DNA from: Gracilibacillus oryzae
GTDB lineage: Bacteria > Bacillota > Bacilli > Bacillales > Amphibacillaceae
Length of the DNA stretch: 44,328 bases
Assembly: GCF_009498735.1 (NCBI RefSeq)
Contig: NZ_ML762448.1
Location: 1 to 44,328, forward strand
Direction of reading: 5' to 3'
Below, piece by piece: positions 42,052 to 44,328 of this stretch (the stretch's first letter is position 1; each line of letters begins with the position of its first letter). Made by a program: the position numbers and the translations under genes. The notes under the pieces were generated by a model that was not told the origin of the DNA, made no database searches, and was given only the letters and a program-made list of their open reading frames with translations.

Positions 42052-42690
42052 ATGCAAGAATGTTATCAGTTTTTAAATACCATTGATACAGAAGAAGAAC
42101 TTCGGGAACTGATTGGATATCCCGGTGAATTAATTAATAACAAGGTAATACATCATCTTGACAGCAATTGTATTGAATTTATATCCAAATCGCCATTTTT
42201 GACCATTTCAACATCTGAGAAGTCGGGATTTTGCGATGTTTCCCCAAGAGGTGATGATGCAGGATTTGTGAAAGTATTGAATGATCGCCAATTGATTATT
42301 CCAGAAAGACCTGGGAATAAGAGGGCAGATTCATTGCGAAATATAATATCGAATCCAAAAGTTGGCCTTTTATTCTTTATCCCGGGATTGGGTGAAACAC
42401 TGAGGGTGAATGGGAATGCCACAATCATTAAAGATGAAGTGATACTTAATCAACTGATCGCAAAGGGAAAAACTCCCTTATTAGCAATTGCAGTTGAGGT
42501 AGATGAATGTTATGTTCATTGCGCGAAAGCTTTCATACGCTCAGGTCTCTGGGATCCTGAATCCTGGGCTGATAAAAAACAATTACCGACAGCAGCGAAA
42601 ATGATTTTTGAACATGCCAGACAATCGGATACAACTGTTTACTCAATTGAGAAGAGACTGAAAGAAAGCTATTCAAAAAGACTGTATTAA
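42052..42690 (+). CDS. Pyridoxamine-5-phosphate-oxidase-fold FMN-binding protein
   Basis: The 212-residue protein has the split-barrel flavin fold of the PPOX family: FLTISTSEKSGFCDVSPRGD, LIIPERPGNKRADSLRNI and VGLLFFIPGLGETLRVNG are typical of the 'pyridoxamine 5-phosphate oxidase family protein' of about 200 residues. It probably binds FMN or F420-like cofactors; the reaction is unknown. ATG 42052 follows AAAGGGTG. It follows the S66 peptidase, possibly in one operon. Confidence 0.87.
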   Translation: MQECYQFLNTIDTEEELRELIGYPGELINNKVIHHLDSNCIEFISKSPFLTISTSEKSGFCDVSPRGDDAGFVKVLNDRQLIIPERPGNKRADSLRNIISNPKVGLLFFIPGLGETLRVNGNATIIKDEVILNQLIAKGKTPLLAIAVEVDECYVHCAKAFIRSGLWDPESWADKKQLPTAAKMIFEHARQSDTTVYSIEKRLKESYSKRLY

Positions 42691-42701
42691 AGCAGAATGA
42701 T

Positions 42702-42744
42702 AAAAAAGTTGCGGCACACTTAAGAAGTATGCCGCAATATTTTT
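42702..42744. terminator. Bidirectional terminator between convergent genes
   Basis: TTGCGGCACACTT (42709-42721) pairs with AAGTATGCCGCAA (42725-42737) with one wobble pair. TATTTTTA follows on the plus strand and ACTTTTTTATC on the minus strand, so it can end both convergent transcripts. Confidence 0.9.
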
Positions 42745-42747
42745 ATA

Positions 42748-44223
<1,476 letters not shown>

Positions 44224-44241
44224 TCACTCCTTATATTTAAT

Positions 44242-44267
44242 TGGAGAGCATAGGAATACACTCTCCA
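44242..44267 (-). repeat. Stem-loop between PTS gene and phospho-beta-glucosidase gene
   Basis: TGGAGAG (44242-44248) pairs with CTCTCCA (44261-44267). No T run follows, so it may serve mRNA processing or partial attenuation within the operon. Confidence 0.5.
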
Positions 44268-44274
44268 TTATTCA

Positions 44275-44328
44275 TTATTTTACAAGTGTTAATAACTGTT
44301 CCCCTTCAAAGATAGGACCTTCATCATT
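44275..44328 (-). CDS. PTS beta-glucoside transporter subunit, C-terminal end (partial)
   Basis: Only the last 17 codons are in the window, reading NDEGPIFEGEQLLTLVK then stop. This fits the IIA domain end of a beta-glucoside-type IIBCA permease. The adjacent phospho-beta-glucosidase supports it. The rest lies beyond the right edge. Confidence 0.7.
   Translation of the reverse strand, partial: NDEGPIFEGEQLLTLVK

Overview
The window looks like chromosomal DNA of a low-GC, endospore-forming member of the Bacillaceae, probably one of the halophilic or alkali-tolerant lineages near Oceanobacillus, Virgibacillus or Gracilibacillus. That placement is inference. It rests on the sigW-rsiW-cdaA-cdaR-glmM-glmS order (same as Bacillus subtilis), AGGAGG-type ribosome binding sites, an SspH-type spore protein, a CotD-type coat protein, YpgR and YeeI orthologues, and Bacillus-type Zur boxes.

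Layout. (1) 1-9931: cell-envelope and c-di-AMP block. ypgR is divergent from the sigmaW gene and its anti-sigma gene; then come the diadenylate cyclase CdaA, its regulator CdaR and phosphoglucosamine mutase GlmM. A small PadR/DUF2812 operon is inserted before glmS, which carries a clear glmS ribozyme in its leader. sigW has its own sigmaW-type promoter, and a second one lies at 13805. (2) 9960-17127: accessory genes. These are a TetR regulator, a very large secreted SLH-PAP2 phosphatase with an autotransporter-type repeat, a lipoprotein, a DoxX-like membrane protein, and a divergent CGNR regulator / DinB pair.

(3) 17200-22556: a zinc-starvation locus. Two Zur-box palindromes precede an unknown 120-residue protein and a tight five-gene operon: COG0523 GTPase (zagA-like), dCTP deaminase, zinc-free ribosomal protein S14, a two-Rossmann flavoprotein and a second COG0523 GTPase. 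The likely logic is zinc allocation plus replacement of zinc-dependent functions by zinc-free ones. dCTP deaminase would be a zinc-free route to dUMP; this is the most interesting proposal in the window. (4) 22729-26713: alpha/beta hydrolase, Nudix hydrolase, sspH, a membrane protein, cotD and an aldo/keto reductase remnant. (5) 26858-29303: osmoprotectant-type ABC transporter on the minus strand; its fused permease-binding protein lacks a conventional start codon.

(6) 29777-37765: a nine-gene accessory operon. It encodes a GntR/FCD regulator, M20 amidohydrolase, MetNI transporter, UroD-fold protein with an HxC...C zinc-thiol motif, MetQ lipoprotein, ProC-like reductase, VOC protein and SDR. 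I see no S-box or T-box, so it may import and process an N-acylated, perhaps methylated, amino-acid-like compound rather than plain methionine. (7) 38154-44328: pepF, yeeI, an S66 peptidase, a pyridoxamine-oxidase-fold protein, and a 6-phospho-beta-glucosidase following the tail of a PTS permease gene.

All calls come from reading the sequence and remembered families. No database search was run.
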